Assembly: GCA_031380225.1 (NCBI GenBank)
Contig: JANNFX010000262.1
Span: forward strand, 1 to 20,847
Direction: 5' to 3'
DNA from: JANNFX01 sp031380225
GTDB taxonomy: Bacteria; Pseudomonadota; Alphaproteobacteria; Rhizobiales; Hyphomicrobiaceae
DNA length: 20,847 nt
Shown: positions 1-7,392 of the stretch, piece after piece
Position numbering within the stretch: the stretch's first letter is position 1
How the letters are laid out: each line of letters begins with the position of its first letter
Made by a program: the position numbers and the translations under genes
The notes under the pieces: model-generated
Told to the model about the DNA's origin: nothing
Seen by the model: the letters and a program-made list of their open reading frames with translations, nothing else
Databases searched by the model: none

Positions 1-46
1 CGATGGCGGCGATGTCGTCGAGGAGGGCGAAGAAGCCAGATGACAT
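1..46 (-). CDS. DUF808 family membrane protein, N-terminal fragment
   Basis: The gene starts at an ATG whose complement is at 44-46 and runs off the left edge, so only 15 codons are visible. They translate as MSSGFFALLDDIAAI. This matches the usual opening of the DUF808 (YedI-like) family, whose members begin with a short hydrophilic stretch and a conserved LLDDIA segment before several membrane helices. The function of the family is not known. No strong Shine-Dalgarno sequence precedes the start. The gene follows arsM in the same direction with an 80-bp gap. The call rests on a very short stretch and could be wrong. Confidence 0.6.
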   Translation of the reverse strand, partial: MSSGFFALLDDIAAI

Positions 47-126
47 GGGTGGGTCCGGTTCAAATCAGAATGGAGGCCGAGACCGCATTAGAGCGGGATA
101 GCCACCAAACTCAAGACCTCGGGTCC

Positions 127-1098
127 TTAACAGCAGCCGCCACCGTCGTAGAAGTAGGTCGATTGCGACACATAGATGTCGTCGCGGCCGAGTGCGAGCA
201 GCGCGCCGGCAGTTTTATCGCACACGGCGAGTGGCTGGTTTTGCGCCAGCGTGTGGCCCTTCTTGTCGTCAAAAAGATCGTCTTCGCCATAGTAGATCGC
301 TGTGCGGCCTGTAAACACACACGGGCCATCTGCCGGCATCGGGTCCTTAATGGCAGCGATTTCGACGCTTTCGATTGGGATCAGGCGATCAACCTCAAAG
401 TGCCCCGGCGACAGCACGCGATAGGGACGCCGCGCACGGACTTCGATGGTGCCGAAGCCAAGATCAGTTAGCCGATTGATGTAGGATGTCAGCGGAATGG
501 CGCCTGTCAGGCACATGGCGCGCAGCCGTTCGTCGGATTTCAAGTTGGCCGGCATGTCAGAATCGCAGACCGGGTCTGACAACACGAGCTTGCCGCGCGG
601 CTTCAGCACGCGATACATTTCCGACAACGCGCGCTTTAAGTCATCGTCGTGAAAAATGTTGAACAGGCAGTTCTGGGCGGCGATATCGACGGTGCCGCTT
701 TCAACTGGCAAGTTCAGCGCGTCGCCTTTCTTGAGATCGACGAAGTCGCGGTGGAACCAATCGTTTTGCTTTTCAGCGGCCTTGAGATTGTCACCGCAGG
801 CCGTGATCATTTCATCGACAACGTCGAGGCCAATGACGCCGCCTTTGCGGCGCGAGAAGTAGGCGAACTGCAGGACTTCCATGCCGCCGCCGACACCGAC
901 GTAGAGAACGGTTGGTGATTGAACAAGGTCGCGCGGATTGACGGTCGAGCCGCATCCGTAATTCATTTCGAGCATGCGGGCCGGGATCGCCAGCCCCGGC
1001 AGCTGCCAAACCGGTGTCGTCGTGCAGCACAGCCCCTGCTGCGGGTTCAAGGCCGCTTCCTTGTAAACGTCGCGCGTGACGATGTGGTTTTGCTGCAT
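127..1098 (-). CDS. arsM: Arsenite S-adenosylmethionine methyltransferase, arsenosugar type
   Basis: This 323-residue cytoplasmic enzyme should transfer methyl groups from S-adenosylmethionine to trivalent arsenic, giving mono- and dimethylated arsenic. The SAM-binding motif YVGVGGGMEVLQ lies at residues 66-77. The N-terminal segment (about 22-53) carries GLCC and NYGCGSTV, both typical of the ArsM branch that feeds arsenosugar synthesis. Further cysteines that could bind As(III) are C24, C25, C49, C144 and C196, and the protein ends in GGGCC, another mark of this branch. Length matches the family. In arsenosugar producers ArsM works before the radical-SAM enzyme ArsS, which is not in this window. 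The upstream neighbour, 16 bp away in the same direction, is a PiT phosphate permease, so the two are probably co-transcribed. The start ATG has only a weak, distant AGGG. I am confident of the family; the final arsenic product is inference. Confidence 0.9.
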   Translation of the reverse strand: MQQNHIVTRDVYKEAALNPQQGLCCTTTPVWQLPGLAIPARMLEMNYGCGSTVNPRDLVQSPTVLYVGVGGGMEVLQFAYFSRRKGGVIGLDVVDEMITACGDNLKAAEKQNDWFHRDFVDLKKGDALNLPVESGTVDIAAQNCLFNIFHDDDLKRALSEMYRVLKPRGKLVLSDPVCDSDMPANLKSDERLRAMCLTGAIPLTSYINRLTDLGFGTIEVRARRPYRVLSPGHFEVDRLIPIESVEIAAIKDPMPADGPCVFTGRTAIYYGEDDLFDDKKGHTLAQNQPLAVCDKTAGALLALGRDDIYVSQSTYFYDGGGCC

Positions 1099-1114
1099 GA
1101 CTTGTTGGCCGCCC

Positions 1115-2218
1115 TTATTTCAATAATCCGAAGGATACGTAACCGATCACGGCCGCGATTGGCAATGTCATCAGCCATGACAGCAGGATATTGCGCAAGA
1201 CGCCGAGCCGGGCTGTGCCGTTGATCAGGCCGACGCCGGTAATAGCGCCGACCGTGACATGAGTGGTTGAAACCGGCATGCCGAGGCGGCTGGCGCAGAT
1301 CACCAAGAGTGACGCGACCAGATTGGCGGTTAGTGCCTGACCGGTATTGAGGGTGGTGATATCGTGACTCATGGTTTCGGCAACGCGGCGGGCGTGGATC
1401 AGTCCACCGATGGCCATCGCCGCCGCAATCAGTCCAAGCGCGACCTCAACCTTCATCAGGCTGGCGGCGAATAGCAGCGCGAATATTTTTGGCGTATCGT
1501 TGAGACCGCGCGCGAAGCATAGTGCGAATGCGCTCAAGTAGTGCAAACCGTCGGCCAGTGATTGGGCACTAACGCCGAGCAAGCGGCCATTGTAGTCCTG
1601 TTGACGGCACTCAGCCGTGGTGCCGATGGTGATCGCCGGCAGCACGGTTGCCATCACCAGTGAGCCCTCAGTTTGCAACTGTACCGCGGGGGCGACGCAG
1701 GCGCAGCTGTCTGGTTTCAACTGGTTTGTGTCAACAAACCGATGACCGAGTTTGTATAGCGGCGCGGCCAGGACTGCGGCCAGCAGCGGGCTGATGAGGA
1801 GTGGCAATACAAACGATTGGCCGAGCACGCTAATATCAACTGCGCCTGAATTTGCGAGATACGCAACACCGACCAGCGCGCCGACCAGGGCGTGCGTGGT
1901 TGAGATCGGGAAGCCGAGCACTGTCGCTAGCATGACGGTCAAGCCAGAACCGGCGCCAACCGAAGTCAGAAACGGTATTGACGTTGAAATTTCAGGTGGA
2001 ACCAGGCCTTTGCCCGAAAACGCCTTTACCAGAGTGTCGGCCAAAAACAAGGAAGCCACAGAACCTGCGATCTGCGCGGCGGTGGCAAATGTCACCGCCT
2101 GCCGGTATCCAAGGGTGCCGCTGCCATAGAGCGTCGCCACGCCTTTGAAGTTATCGTTGCCGCCGTTTGCATAGGCCAAAAACAATGTTACCGCGACGAG
2201 CAGGGCGGCAAGTTCCAT
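1115..2218 (-). CDS. Inorganic phosphate transporter, PiT family
   Basis: This 367-residue inner-membrane permease belongs to the PiT family, which moves phosphate (or metal-phosphate) using a cation gradient. The family's inverted internal repeat is plain. GGND at residues 19-22 pairs with GLND at 238-241, and PISTTHALVGA (104-114) pairs with PVSTTHVTVGA (315-325). About ten hydrophobic segments flank a hydrophilic central loop at about 160-222. That loop carries C172, C174 and C204, which is unusual for a simple phosphate carrier. A good Shine-Dalgarno sequence, AAGGAG, lies 10 bases before the ATG. The gene sits directly upstream of arsM with 16 bp between, so it is likely the first gene of a two-gene operon. 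Arsenate uses phosphate carriers, so a role in arsenic traffic is plausible, but substrate cannot be read from sequence and plain phosphate uptake remains possible. Confidence 0.92.
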   Translation of the reverse strand: MELAALLVAVTLFLAYANGGNDNFKGVATLYGSGTLGYRQAVTFATAAQIAGSVASLFLADTLVKAFSGKGLVPPEISTSIPFLTSVGAGSGLTVMLATVLGFPISTTHALVGALVGVAYLANSGAVDISVLGQSFVLPLLISPLLAAVLAAPLYKLGHRFVDTNQLKPDSCACVAPAVQLQTEGSLVMATVLPAITIGTTAECRQQDYNGRLLGVSAQSLADGLHYLSAFALCFARGLNDTPKIFALLFAASLMKVEVALGLIAAAMAIGGLIHARRVAETMSHDITTLNTGQALTANLVASLLVICASRLGMPVSTTHVTVGAITGVGLINGTARLGVLRNILLSWLMTLPIAAVIGYVSFGLLK

Positions 2219-2315
2219 GTTTGGAAGGCTCCTTGAGGTAAACTAGGCCGGATTTGGTCAGTCTTTGGGTACGAATACTGCGAATATAAGTTTCGGCAAG
2301 GCCTGTCGCGGCGGC

Positions 2316-2843
2316 CTATTCTGCCCCGGCTACGTCTGCATCTGTCCGCCGCGCAAAAACGAGCAGGAGCGGGAACGCGATCGCCCACATAATTGCGAGC
2401 GTTCCGAGGCTGATCCAGACTGGGTCGGTCATGATCATGGCGCCCATTTTCATGCCGCCATAATACGACACCGGCGCGCCGATGCCGGCGAATAGCACCG
2501 CCAACCACAACTTCGATTTCATCCAATTGAGACTGACGTTGATCAATGTCGCGAACGCCATCCACATTGCCACCAGCCATGCTGGTGCTAGGCCATCTAT
2601 CGGTCCATCAGCGGCATAAATTGCCAGTCCAGAACGAACCATGATGGTCTCAACAATGATGCCAGCGATTGCGGCCATTGCGATAACCGCCAATTCGCGG
2701 CGGCGGTTGCTTTCAAGCATCAGGTGCAAGGCGACCACAGCCAGTGAGGCACCCGTTGAAACGAGCCCCCATCCTTTCGCTGCGGCCAGCACGGCAGCGA
2801 ACCAGGCAGCGTAAAACGCTGCTACGTTGATGGCGATGCGCAT
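2316..2843 (-). CDS. DUF2878 family integral membrane protein
   Basis: The product is about 175 residues with five or so hydrophobic helices and a short basic C-terminal tail (FARRTDAD). Late motifs fit DUF2878: a Pro-Ala-Trp-Leu segment before a helix with W-M-A-F-A, then GAPVSYYGGMKMGA. The function of the family is unknown. I place the start at the ATG complementary to 2841-2843, giving MRIAINVAAF; a TTG start at 2906 would add 21 residues of basic sequence that does not look like part of the family. Neither start has a clear Shine-Dalgarno sequence. The gene lies 97 bp upstream of the phosphate permease in the same direction and is divergent from pgsA. No functional link to either neighbour is evident. 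Confidence 0.75.
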   Translation of the reverse strand: MRIAINVAAFYAAWFAAVLAAAKGWGLVSTGASLAVVALHLMLESNRRRELAVIAMAAIAGIIVETIMVRSGLAIYAADGPIDGLAPAWLVAMWMAFATLINVSLNWMKSKLWLAVLFAGIGAPVSYYGGMKMGAMIMTDPVWISLGTLAIMWAIAFPLLLVFARRTDADVAGAE

Positions 2844-2993
2844 GGAGGGGATCCGGGTGAATGAAATTGAGAGGAGGGAATTGCGACGTCGAAAGGCAAT
2901 CAACAATAGCGGCAGTTTCCACTGTCGTCAGCCGCCAATTGCCCGCTAGAGCGGCTTTATTGCCTGAACGGCGTGGCGCGCCTTTGTCCCCCA

Positions 2994-3022
2994 TTGACGC
3001 CCCCTGAAACGGATGCTGTATC
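2994..3022 (+). promoter_or_regulatory. Candidate sigma-70 promoter of pgsA
   Basis: TTGACG (2994-2999) is followed after 17 bases by TGTATC (3017-3022). The -35 matches the consensus at five of six positions but the -10 is poor. If used, transcription would begin near 3029-3031, almost exactly at the second ATG of pgsA, which would make the message leaderless. This is a weak assignment. Confidence 0.25.
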
Positions 3023-3618
3023 AATCCGTTATGGAACAAGCCGTGCCCCGGAGTTTTGCCACCAGTCTGCCTAACGTGCTGACGTATGCACGAATCGTTG
3101 CAGTGCCATTGCTGGTCGCTTGCCTCTATTTCTTGAAAGGCGATGTGGCCCGCTGGGCTGCATTCGTTTTGTTCGTGGCCGCGGCCTTGACCGACTGGCT
3201 CGACGGCTATTTGGCGCGGGTCTGGGAGCAGCAATCGACACTCGGCCGGATGTTGGACCCAATTGCCGACAAGTTGATTGTCGGCGCTACGCTTTTAATG
3301 CTGGTTTACGACGGTACTATTCGGGGTCCGTCAGTTTGGGCAGCTGTGATCATCTTGTGCCGCGAGATATTAGTTTCCGGATTGCGCGAATTCTTGGCCG
3401 AATTGAATGTGAAGGTTCGCGTTTCGCAGCTCGCAAAATGGAAAACGGCTGTGCAAATGGTGGCGCTCGCCGTTTTGCTGGCCGGGCCTGCCGCTGATAA
3501 GATCGTACCGGATATTTCGAATACTGGACTGGCGTTCCTTTGGATTGCAGCGCTTTTGACGCTGTGGACCGGTTTCGACTATCTTAAAGCCGGCATTCGT
3601 CACGCCATGGAGCATTAA
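3013..3618 (+). CDS. pgsA: CDP-diacylglycerol-glycerol-3-phosphate 3-phosphatidyltransferase
   Basis: This inner-membrane enzyme makes phosphatidylglycerol phosphate from CDP-diacylglycerol and glycerol 3-phosphate, the committed step to phosphatidylglycerol and cardiolipin. The CDP-alcohol phosphatidyltransferase signature D-x2-D-G-x2-A-R-x8-G-x3-D-x3-D is complete: D61, D64, G65, A68, R69, G78, D82 and D86. These aspartates bind the metal ions and catalyse transfer. Several hydrophobic helices follow, and the 201-residue length is normal. The start is uncertain. ATG at 3013 gives MLYQSV, whereas ATG at 3031 gives MEQAVPRS; neither has a Shine-Dalgarno sequence. moaD follows after 4 bp and moaE after that, a run common in Alphaproteobacteria. 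There uvrC usually lies upstream of pgsA; here the upstream gene is a divergent DUF2878 gene instead. Confidence 0.93.
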   Translation: MLYQSVMEQAVPRSFATSLPNVLTYARIVAVPLLVACLYFLKGDVARWAAFVLFVAAALTDWLDGYLARVWEQQSTLGRMLDPIADKLIVGATLLMLVYDGTIRGPSVWAAVIILCREILVSGLREFLAELNVKVRVSQLAKWKTAVQMVALAVLLAGPAADKIVPDISNTGLAFLWIAALLTLWTGFDYLKAGIRHAMEH

Positions 3619-3622
3619 TGCC

Positions 3623-3898
3623 ATGGGCGTCGACAAAGCTGCCACCGTCAAACTGGTTTATTTCGCTTGGGTTCGCGAGAAGGCCGGCCGTTCGGACGAA
3701 ACTGTTGAACTGCCGCCCGGCGCGGCCACCATCGCCGATGTGATCGCTTGGCTGCAGACCCGCGGTCCAGAATTTGCTGCCGCATTTGCCAAGCCGCAAG
3801 TGATCCGCGCCGCGATCGATCATACCCATGTGAAATCTGACGCCAAAATTTCTGGCGCGCGCGAAATTGCGTTCTTCCCGCCGGTCACGGGAGGCTGA
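3623..3898 (+). CDS. moaD: Molybdopterin synthase sulfur-carrier subunit MoaD
   Basis: This 91-residue ubiquitin-like protein carries sulfur as a C-terminal thiocarboxylate. It hands that sulfur to MoaE to convert cyclic pyranopterin monophosphate to molybdopterin in the cytoplasm. The C-terminus reads FFPPVTGG with the required terminal Gly-Gly. The N-terminal strand VKLVYFAWVREKAG, and the central region with a conserved valine-rich helix, fit the beta-grasp fold. GGAG lies 11 bases before the ATG, inside the end of pgsA, so translation is likely linked to it. moaE starts 2 bp after the stop codon. The first eight residues (MGVDKAAT) precede the usual family start and may be a real short extension. 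Confidence 0.94.
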   Translation: MGVDKAATVKLVYFAWVREKAGRSDETVELPPGAATIADVIAWLQTRGPEFAAAFAKPQVIRAAIDHTHVKSDAKISGAREIAFFPPVTGG

Positions 3899-3900
3899 CG

Positions 3901-4380
3901 ATGTCAGTCCGCGTTCAGTCAGCCGACTTTGATGTGGCGTCAGAAATCACGGCTTTGACGGCTGGGCGCACGGACATTGGAGCGGTTGTGAGCTTCACCG
4001 GCATCGTCCGGGGGGGCAACGGCGGCAATGCGCTGACTTCAATGACGCTTGAACACTACCCGGGTATGACAGAAGCCGAACTGGAGCGGGTTGAGGCCGA
4101 GGCAGGCGCCCGCTGGCCGATCGGCGCCAGTCTGATCGTCCACCGGGTTGGTAAGCTGGTCCCAGGCGACAACATCGTTCTGGTGGTGACGGCCTCACCA
4201 CACCGCCGGGCCGCTTTCGAGGCCGCCGAATTTCTGATGGACTATCTGAAAACCCGGGCGCCGTTCTGGAAGCAGGAAACGACCGCAGACGGCGCCTCGG
4301 CCTGGGTTGATGTCCGTGAAACCGATCATGGCGCCGCCGAGCGCTGGTCCGAGGCGGCCAAAAAAGCCGGTGATCAGTAG
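3901..4380 (+). CDS. moaE: Molybdopterin synthase catalytic subunit MoaE
   Basis: MoaE is the large subunit of molybdopterin synthase. Two MoaE and two MoaD subunits form the enzyme that inserts the dithiolene sulfurs of molybdopterin. Family landmarks are visible: GAVVSFTGIVRG near residues 27-38, LEHYPGMTE near 50-58, IVHRVGKLVPGD near 79-90, and a late FWKQE segment with the catalytic-region lysine. The length of 159 residues is normal. A strong GGGAGG Shine-Dalgarno sequence lies six bases before the ATG, within the end of moaD. The intergenic region after its stop codon holds a CtrA-type box that belongs to the next gene rather than to moaE. Confidence 0.95.
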   Translation: MSVRVQSADFDVASEITALTAGRTDIGAVVSFTGIVRGGNGGNALTSMTLEHYPGMTEAELERVEAEAGARWPIGASLIVHRVGKLVPGDNIVLVVTASPHRRAAFEAAEFLMDYLKTRAPFWKQETTADGASAWVDVRETDHGAAERWSEAAKKAGDQ

Positions 4381-4382
4381 GC

Positions 4383-4398
4383 TTAACTCGAGCTTAAC
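4383..4398 (+). promoter_or_regulatory. CtrA-type binding site upstream of amiC
   Basis: The sequence TTAA-CTCGAGC-TTAAC matches the full alphaproteobacterial CtrA consensus TTAA-N7-TTAAC without mismatch. It lies three bases after the moaE stop codon, in the 120-bp gap before the amidase gene, about 105 bases from that ATG. A plausible -10 region (CATAAC, 4410-4415) follows. This is the only full box I found in the intergenic regions of the window. Binding by CtrA is inference. Confidence 0.6.
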
Positions 4399-4500
4399 CC
4401 TTACAACATCATAACATTGCCTAGCCAGGCCCTGGAAAATGACACTTTCTAAAGGCCTGTAGTACCCACGGTTGTTATGCGTTGACGGGGGTCAAGCCAT

Positions 4501-5841
4501 ATGAAGTTTGCTACGAGGCGGCTCAGTCTGCCGCTTGCGCTGGTATTTTCAGCGTTATTGCCAATATGCAGCGCTATTGCGGCTGAGCCAACTGAGCAAG
4601 CGACAGTTTCCGAAATGCTAGTAGCCAGTACCGGCGCCGCCAAACCGGTTCTTGCCGCGACACCAACGCCTGCCAAACGCCCGAAATCTCAAGCAGAGGG
4701 CCCGGCCCACACGCGCTTCGTCATCGGACTTGAAAAGACCTCCGAATTCCAGGTTTTCACGCTGACAAACCCGAACCGGGTTATTGTCGACTTGCCCGAT
4801 ATTAAACTCAGTCTGCCTGCGGAACCTCAAGAAAAAGCCGGCGGATTGGTCAGCAGTTTTCGTGCAGGAGCTTCGGCACCTGGGCGCACGCGCATTGTCA
4901 TCGAAATGAACAGCGCCGTTGTGGTGCAGAGTTCGAAAATTGAAAAAACAAAGGACGGCAAGTCGCAGCAACTCGCGCTCGACATCCTACCAGCATCGGC
5001 CGTTACTAAGTCTGCCCGCAAAACGATGAAAGTTCCGCCCTCTGGCTTAGGCGCCAGCGGTATTCAGCCGCCGCTTCCGCAAAGGGCGATGAGGCCCGAC
5101 GTGAAAGCTGCCAAGACATTCAAGCCGACCATCATCATTGATCCAGGTCACGGAGGTCACGATACAGGTGCTGTCAAAAACGGCGCTGTCGAAAAAGAGG
5201 TGGTGCTGGCGTTCAGCAAGGCGCTCAAGCAAAAGCTCGAAGGCACTGGCCGCTATCACGTCGTTCTAACGCGCGAAACGGATTTGTTTATTCCACTTGA
5301 CGAGCGCTTGAAGATTGCTGAAGCCAACAAAGGCAGCCTGTTTATCGCTGTTCACGCCGACTACGCCACAACGCATGCGCGCGGTGCCACCATCTATTCG
5401 CTGCGCGACGGCATGGCGAATTCATTGAAGCGCTCAGCCAAGGGCGAAGTCTCAAGCAACGTGCTGTCGAGTGCGGAATTGACTGCAGTCAAAAGTGCAA
5501 GCGACTCGGACCGTGACGTATCGGCGGTGCGCAACATCTTGTCTGATTTGGCGGAACGCGAAGTCGATGCCACGCAAGAACGCACCAGTCTTTTCACGCG
5601 TGCCGTGATTGAGAATATGGGCGAAACGACCAATATGCGCGATGATCCTGATCAACAGGCGGGTTTCCGGGTTTTGAAAACGGCGAAGTTTCCGTCGGTG
5701 CTGATCGAGTTGGCCTACGTCACCAACAAGGAAGACGCCGAGCAATTGAAGTCGACCTCGTGGCGCGACAAGGTGTCGGATTCGATCCGGACGGCAATTG
5801 ACAACTACTTTTCAAACCAGATTTCGCGATTGCCGATGTGA
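4501..5841 (+). CDS. amiC: N-acetylmuramoyl-L-alanine amidase (AMIN plus Amidase_3), periplasmic
   Basis: This 446-residue exported zinc enzyme cuts the amide bond between MurNAc and the peptide stem, splitting septal peptidoglycan during cell separation. Residues 1-28 form a signal peptide with a likely cut after AIA-A. An AMIN domain follows at about 70-165, then a proline-rich linker, then the Amidase_3 domain from about 208. Zinc ligands are H217 (in DPGHGGHDTGA), E231 and H285 (in AVHADY). The probable catalytic glutamate is E403 in LIELAYVTN. An insertion at about 300-390 resembles the autoinhibitory segment of AmiB/AmiC enzymes, which is moved aside by EnvC or NlpD-type activators. GGGGG lies about eight bases before the ATG. 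The CtrA-type box upstream suggests cell-cycle control. A small GTCCC/GGGAC hairpin (5855-5869) after the stop lacks a T-run. Confidence 0.93.
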   Translation: MKFATRRLSLPLALVFSALLPICSAIAAEPTEQATVSEMLVASTGAAKPVLAATPTPAKRPKSQAEGPAHTRFVIGLEKTSEFQVFTLTNPNRVIVDLPDIKLSLPAEPQEKAGGLVSSFRAGASAPGRTRIVIEMNSAVVVQSSKIEKTKDGKSQQLALDILPASAVTKSARKTMKVPPSGLGASGIQPPLPQRAMRPDVKAAKTFKPTIIIDPGHGGHDTGAVKNGAVEKEVVLAFSKALKQKLEGTGRYHVVLTRETDLFIPLDERLKIAEANKGSLFIAVHADYATTHARGATIYSLRDGMANSLKRSAKGEVSSNVLSSAELTAVKSASDSDRDVSAVRNILSDLAEREVDATQERTSLFTRAVIENMGETTNMRDDPDQQAGFRVLKTAKFPSVLIELAYVTNKEDAEQLKSTSWRDKVSDSIRTAIDNYFSNQISRLPM

Positions 5842-5963
5842 AAACCAGATCATTGTCCCGCGATGGGACTGCTGTTGCGGGTTCAATAACTTCTAAATTT
5901 TAGCAGGAATTAAGATCAGCAAGCTACGGTACCGGCTCACTGACGGTTTTCTGTGAGGCTGTT

Positions 5964-7346
5964 ATGCGTTCTCAATTCGGGCTGCGCGCATTCGCGCGCC
6001 GCAACGACGGCAGCGTCGCGATGATGTTCGGCCTGTCGATGATGGGCCTCATGCTGGCCGCCGGATTGTCGCTCGACTACGCCCGTGCATTTAGTGTGCA
6101 GACTGGACTGCAGGCGGATCTCGATTCAGCCCTGTTGGGCGCGGCTTCAGAAATGGCGCAGCCTGCTCAAATTCAATCTAAGGCCCAGAAATACTTCAAC
6201 GCAAATTGGTCCTCAAAACACAACGTTGGCTCCGTCACTCTCACAGTCACAAAGGTCGACAACACTCATCTCAGAGGCGTGGCGCGCGCGAAAGTGCCGA
6301 CGACCCTGATGAAGATGGCCGGGTTCAATGAAGTGGATGTTGAGGCCGTTGCAGAAGTGGAAGTTGCTGGAAACGACATCGAAATGGCATTGGTGCTCGA
6401 CACTACAGCCTCGATGGCGGGCGCAAAAATGGATGCTCTGAAGACCAATGCCACGATGTTAATCGACGAGGCTTTCGCAGCACCGAATGCGAGCCAGCAC
6501 GTGAAGATTTCGGTTGTTCCGTTTGGACAGTACGTCAACATTGGGATGTCAAATCGCAATGCGACGTGGATGAATGTTCCGCTCGATGCGCAAGTCCCGC
6601 GCCAGAGCTGCTATGATCATGAAAACATTACCAGCACCTCGAATTGCCGCATGGAAACGACTTCTGGCACAAACGACGGCGTTCCGGTTACCTCGCAAGC
6701 AGAAGTCTGCGACCATACCTATGGACCGCCAGTTTATAGCTGTGATAACTGGACTGAGGACCAGGCCTGGTACGGCTGCACGGGCTCGCGAAACAATCCG
6801 CTCGATGTGTCTGATACCAATTGGAGCACCAAGGCACCCGGCATAATGGGCATCGGCTGCGGATCGGAGTTGCTGCCGCTCACCAACGATGCATCGGCCC
6901 TCACGTCAAAAATAAATTCTTTGACGACCAGTGGCGACACCTACATCCCGGGCGGCCTATTCTGGGGTTGGACAACGCTTTCTAAAACGGCACCCTTCAC
7001 TCAGGCGCGCGACTACGGCGAAATCGTTGATGGTAAGGCGGTGCGTAAGATCATGGTTCTGATGACCGACGGCTTCAATACGTTGTCACCGGTCTATCCA
7101 CATCACACCGGATACGACGCGACACTTTCGAACAATCTGACGAGTGACCTTTGCAACAACATCAAAGGTAAGGATGTCGAGCTGTTCACTGTTGCCTTCC
7201 AGGTCAAAGACGTTTCCGTCAAAGATATTCTTGAGACCTGCGCCACGTCGCAGAGTCATTACTTCGACGCCGATTCGCCGGATGCCTTGAAGCAATCCTT
7301 CAAAGCGATTGCTGGCTCCTTTACGCCATTGCGATTAGCGAATTAA
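5964..7346 (+). CDS. TadG-like Flp-pilus-family protein with von Willebrand A domain
   Basis: The 460-residue product starts with a basic segment and the motif GSVAMMFGLSMMGLMLAAGLS (shortened here; residues 16-40), the single membrane helix of TadE/TadG pseudopilin-like proteins. The rest should be periplasmic. A von Willebrand A domain runs from about 140 to 450, with a MIDAS-like motif D146-T-T-A-S150. This differs from the canonical DxSxS by a threonine in place of the first serine. LMTDG at 367-371 supplies a later MIDAS aspartate. A long insertion (about 205-300) carries six of the eight cysteines, at 216, 228, 249, 260, 272 and 299; the others are 397 and 426. No other tad gene is in the window, so this is an orphan copy. 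GTGAGG lies six bases before the ATG. Its exact role is unknown; surface adhesion or pilus-related assembly is a family-level guess. Confidence 0.85.
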   Translation: MRSQFGLRAFARRNDGSVAMMFGLSMMGLMLAAGLSLDYARAFSVQTGLQADLDSALLGAASEMAQPAQIQSKAQKYFNANWSSKHNVGSVTLTVTKVDNTHLRGVARAKVPTTLMKMAGFNEVDVEAVAEVEVAGNDIEMALVLDTTASMAGAKMDALKTNATMLIDEAFAAPNASQHVKISVVPFGQYVNIGMSNRNATWMNVPLDAQVPRQSCYDHENITSTSNCRMETTSGTNDGVPVTSQAEVCDHTYGPPVYSCDNWTEDQAWYGCTGSRNNPLDVSDTNWSTKAPGIMGIGCGSELLPLTNDASALTSKINSLTTSGDTYIPGGLFWGWTTLSKTAPFTQARDYGEIVDGKAVRKIMVLMTDGFNTLSPVYPHHTGYDATLSNNLTSDLCNNIKGKDVELFTVAFQVKDVSVKDILETCATSQSHYFDADSPDALKQSFKAIAGSFTPLRLAN

Positions 7347-7366
7347 AGGCAATCGTGCCCAACAAA

Positions 7367-7392
7367 AAAGGCCAGTCGAAAGACTGGCCTTT
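7367..7392. terminator. Bidirectional intrinsic terminator
   Basis: An 11-bp perfect stem, AAAGGCCAGTC with GACTGGCCTTT, is closed by a GAAA tetraloop. It lies 20 bp after the TadG-like stop codon. On the plus strand the stem ends in TTT followed by a looser TTTT. On the minus strand the stem runs into six T residues (complement of 7364-7369). It can therefore stop the plus-strand gene and any leftward transcript from the rpoH side. Confidence 0.85.

Noticed and set aside
40..471. Open plus-strand frame of 143 codons opposite the end of arsM
   Set aside because: It lies wholly opposite arsM codons and the gap after it, has no recognisable domain and no ribosome site. It is best explained as a shadow of GC-rich coding DNA.
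2219..2315. Promoter for the phosphate permease (TTGCCG/TATTCG on the minus strand)
   Set aside because: Both hexamers are poor matches and the spacing is 16; too weak to list as a feature.
5855..5881. GTCCC/GGGAC hairpin after amiC as a terminator
   Set aside because: The stem is only five base pairs and no T-run follows.
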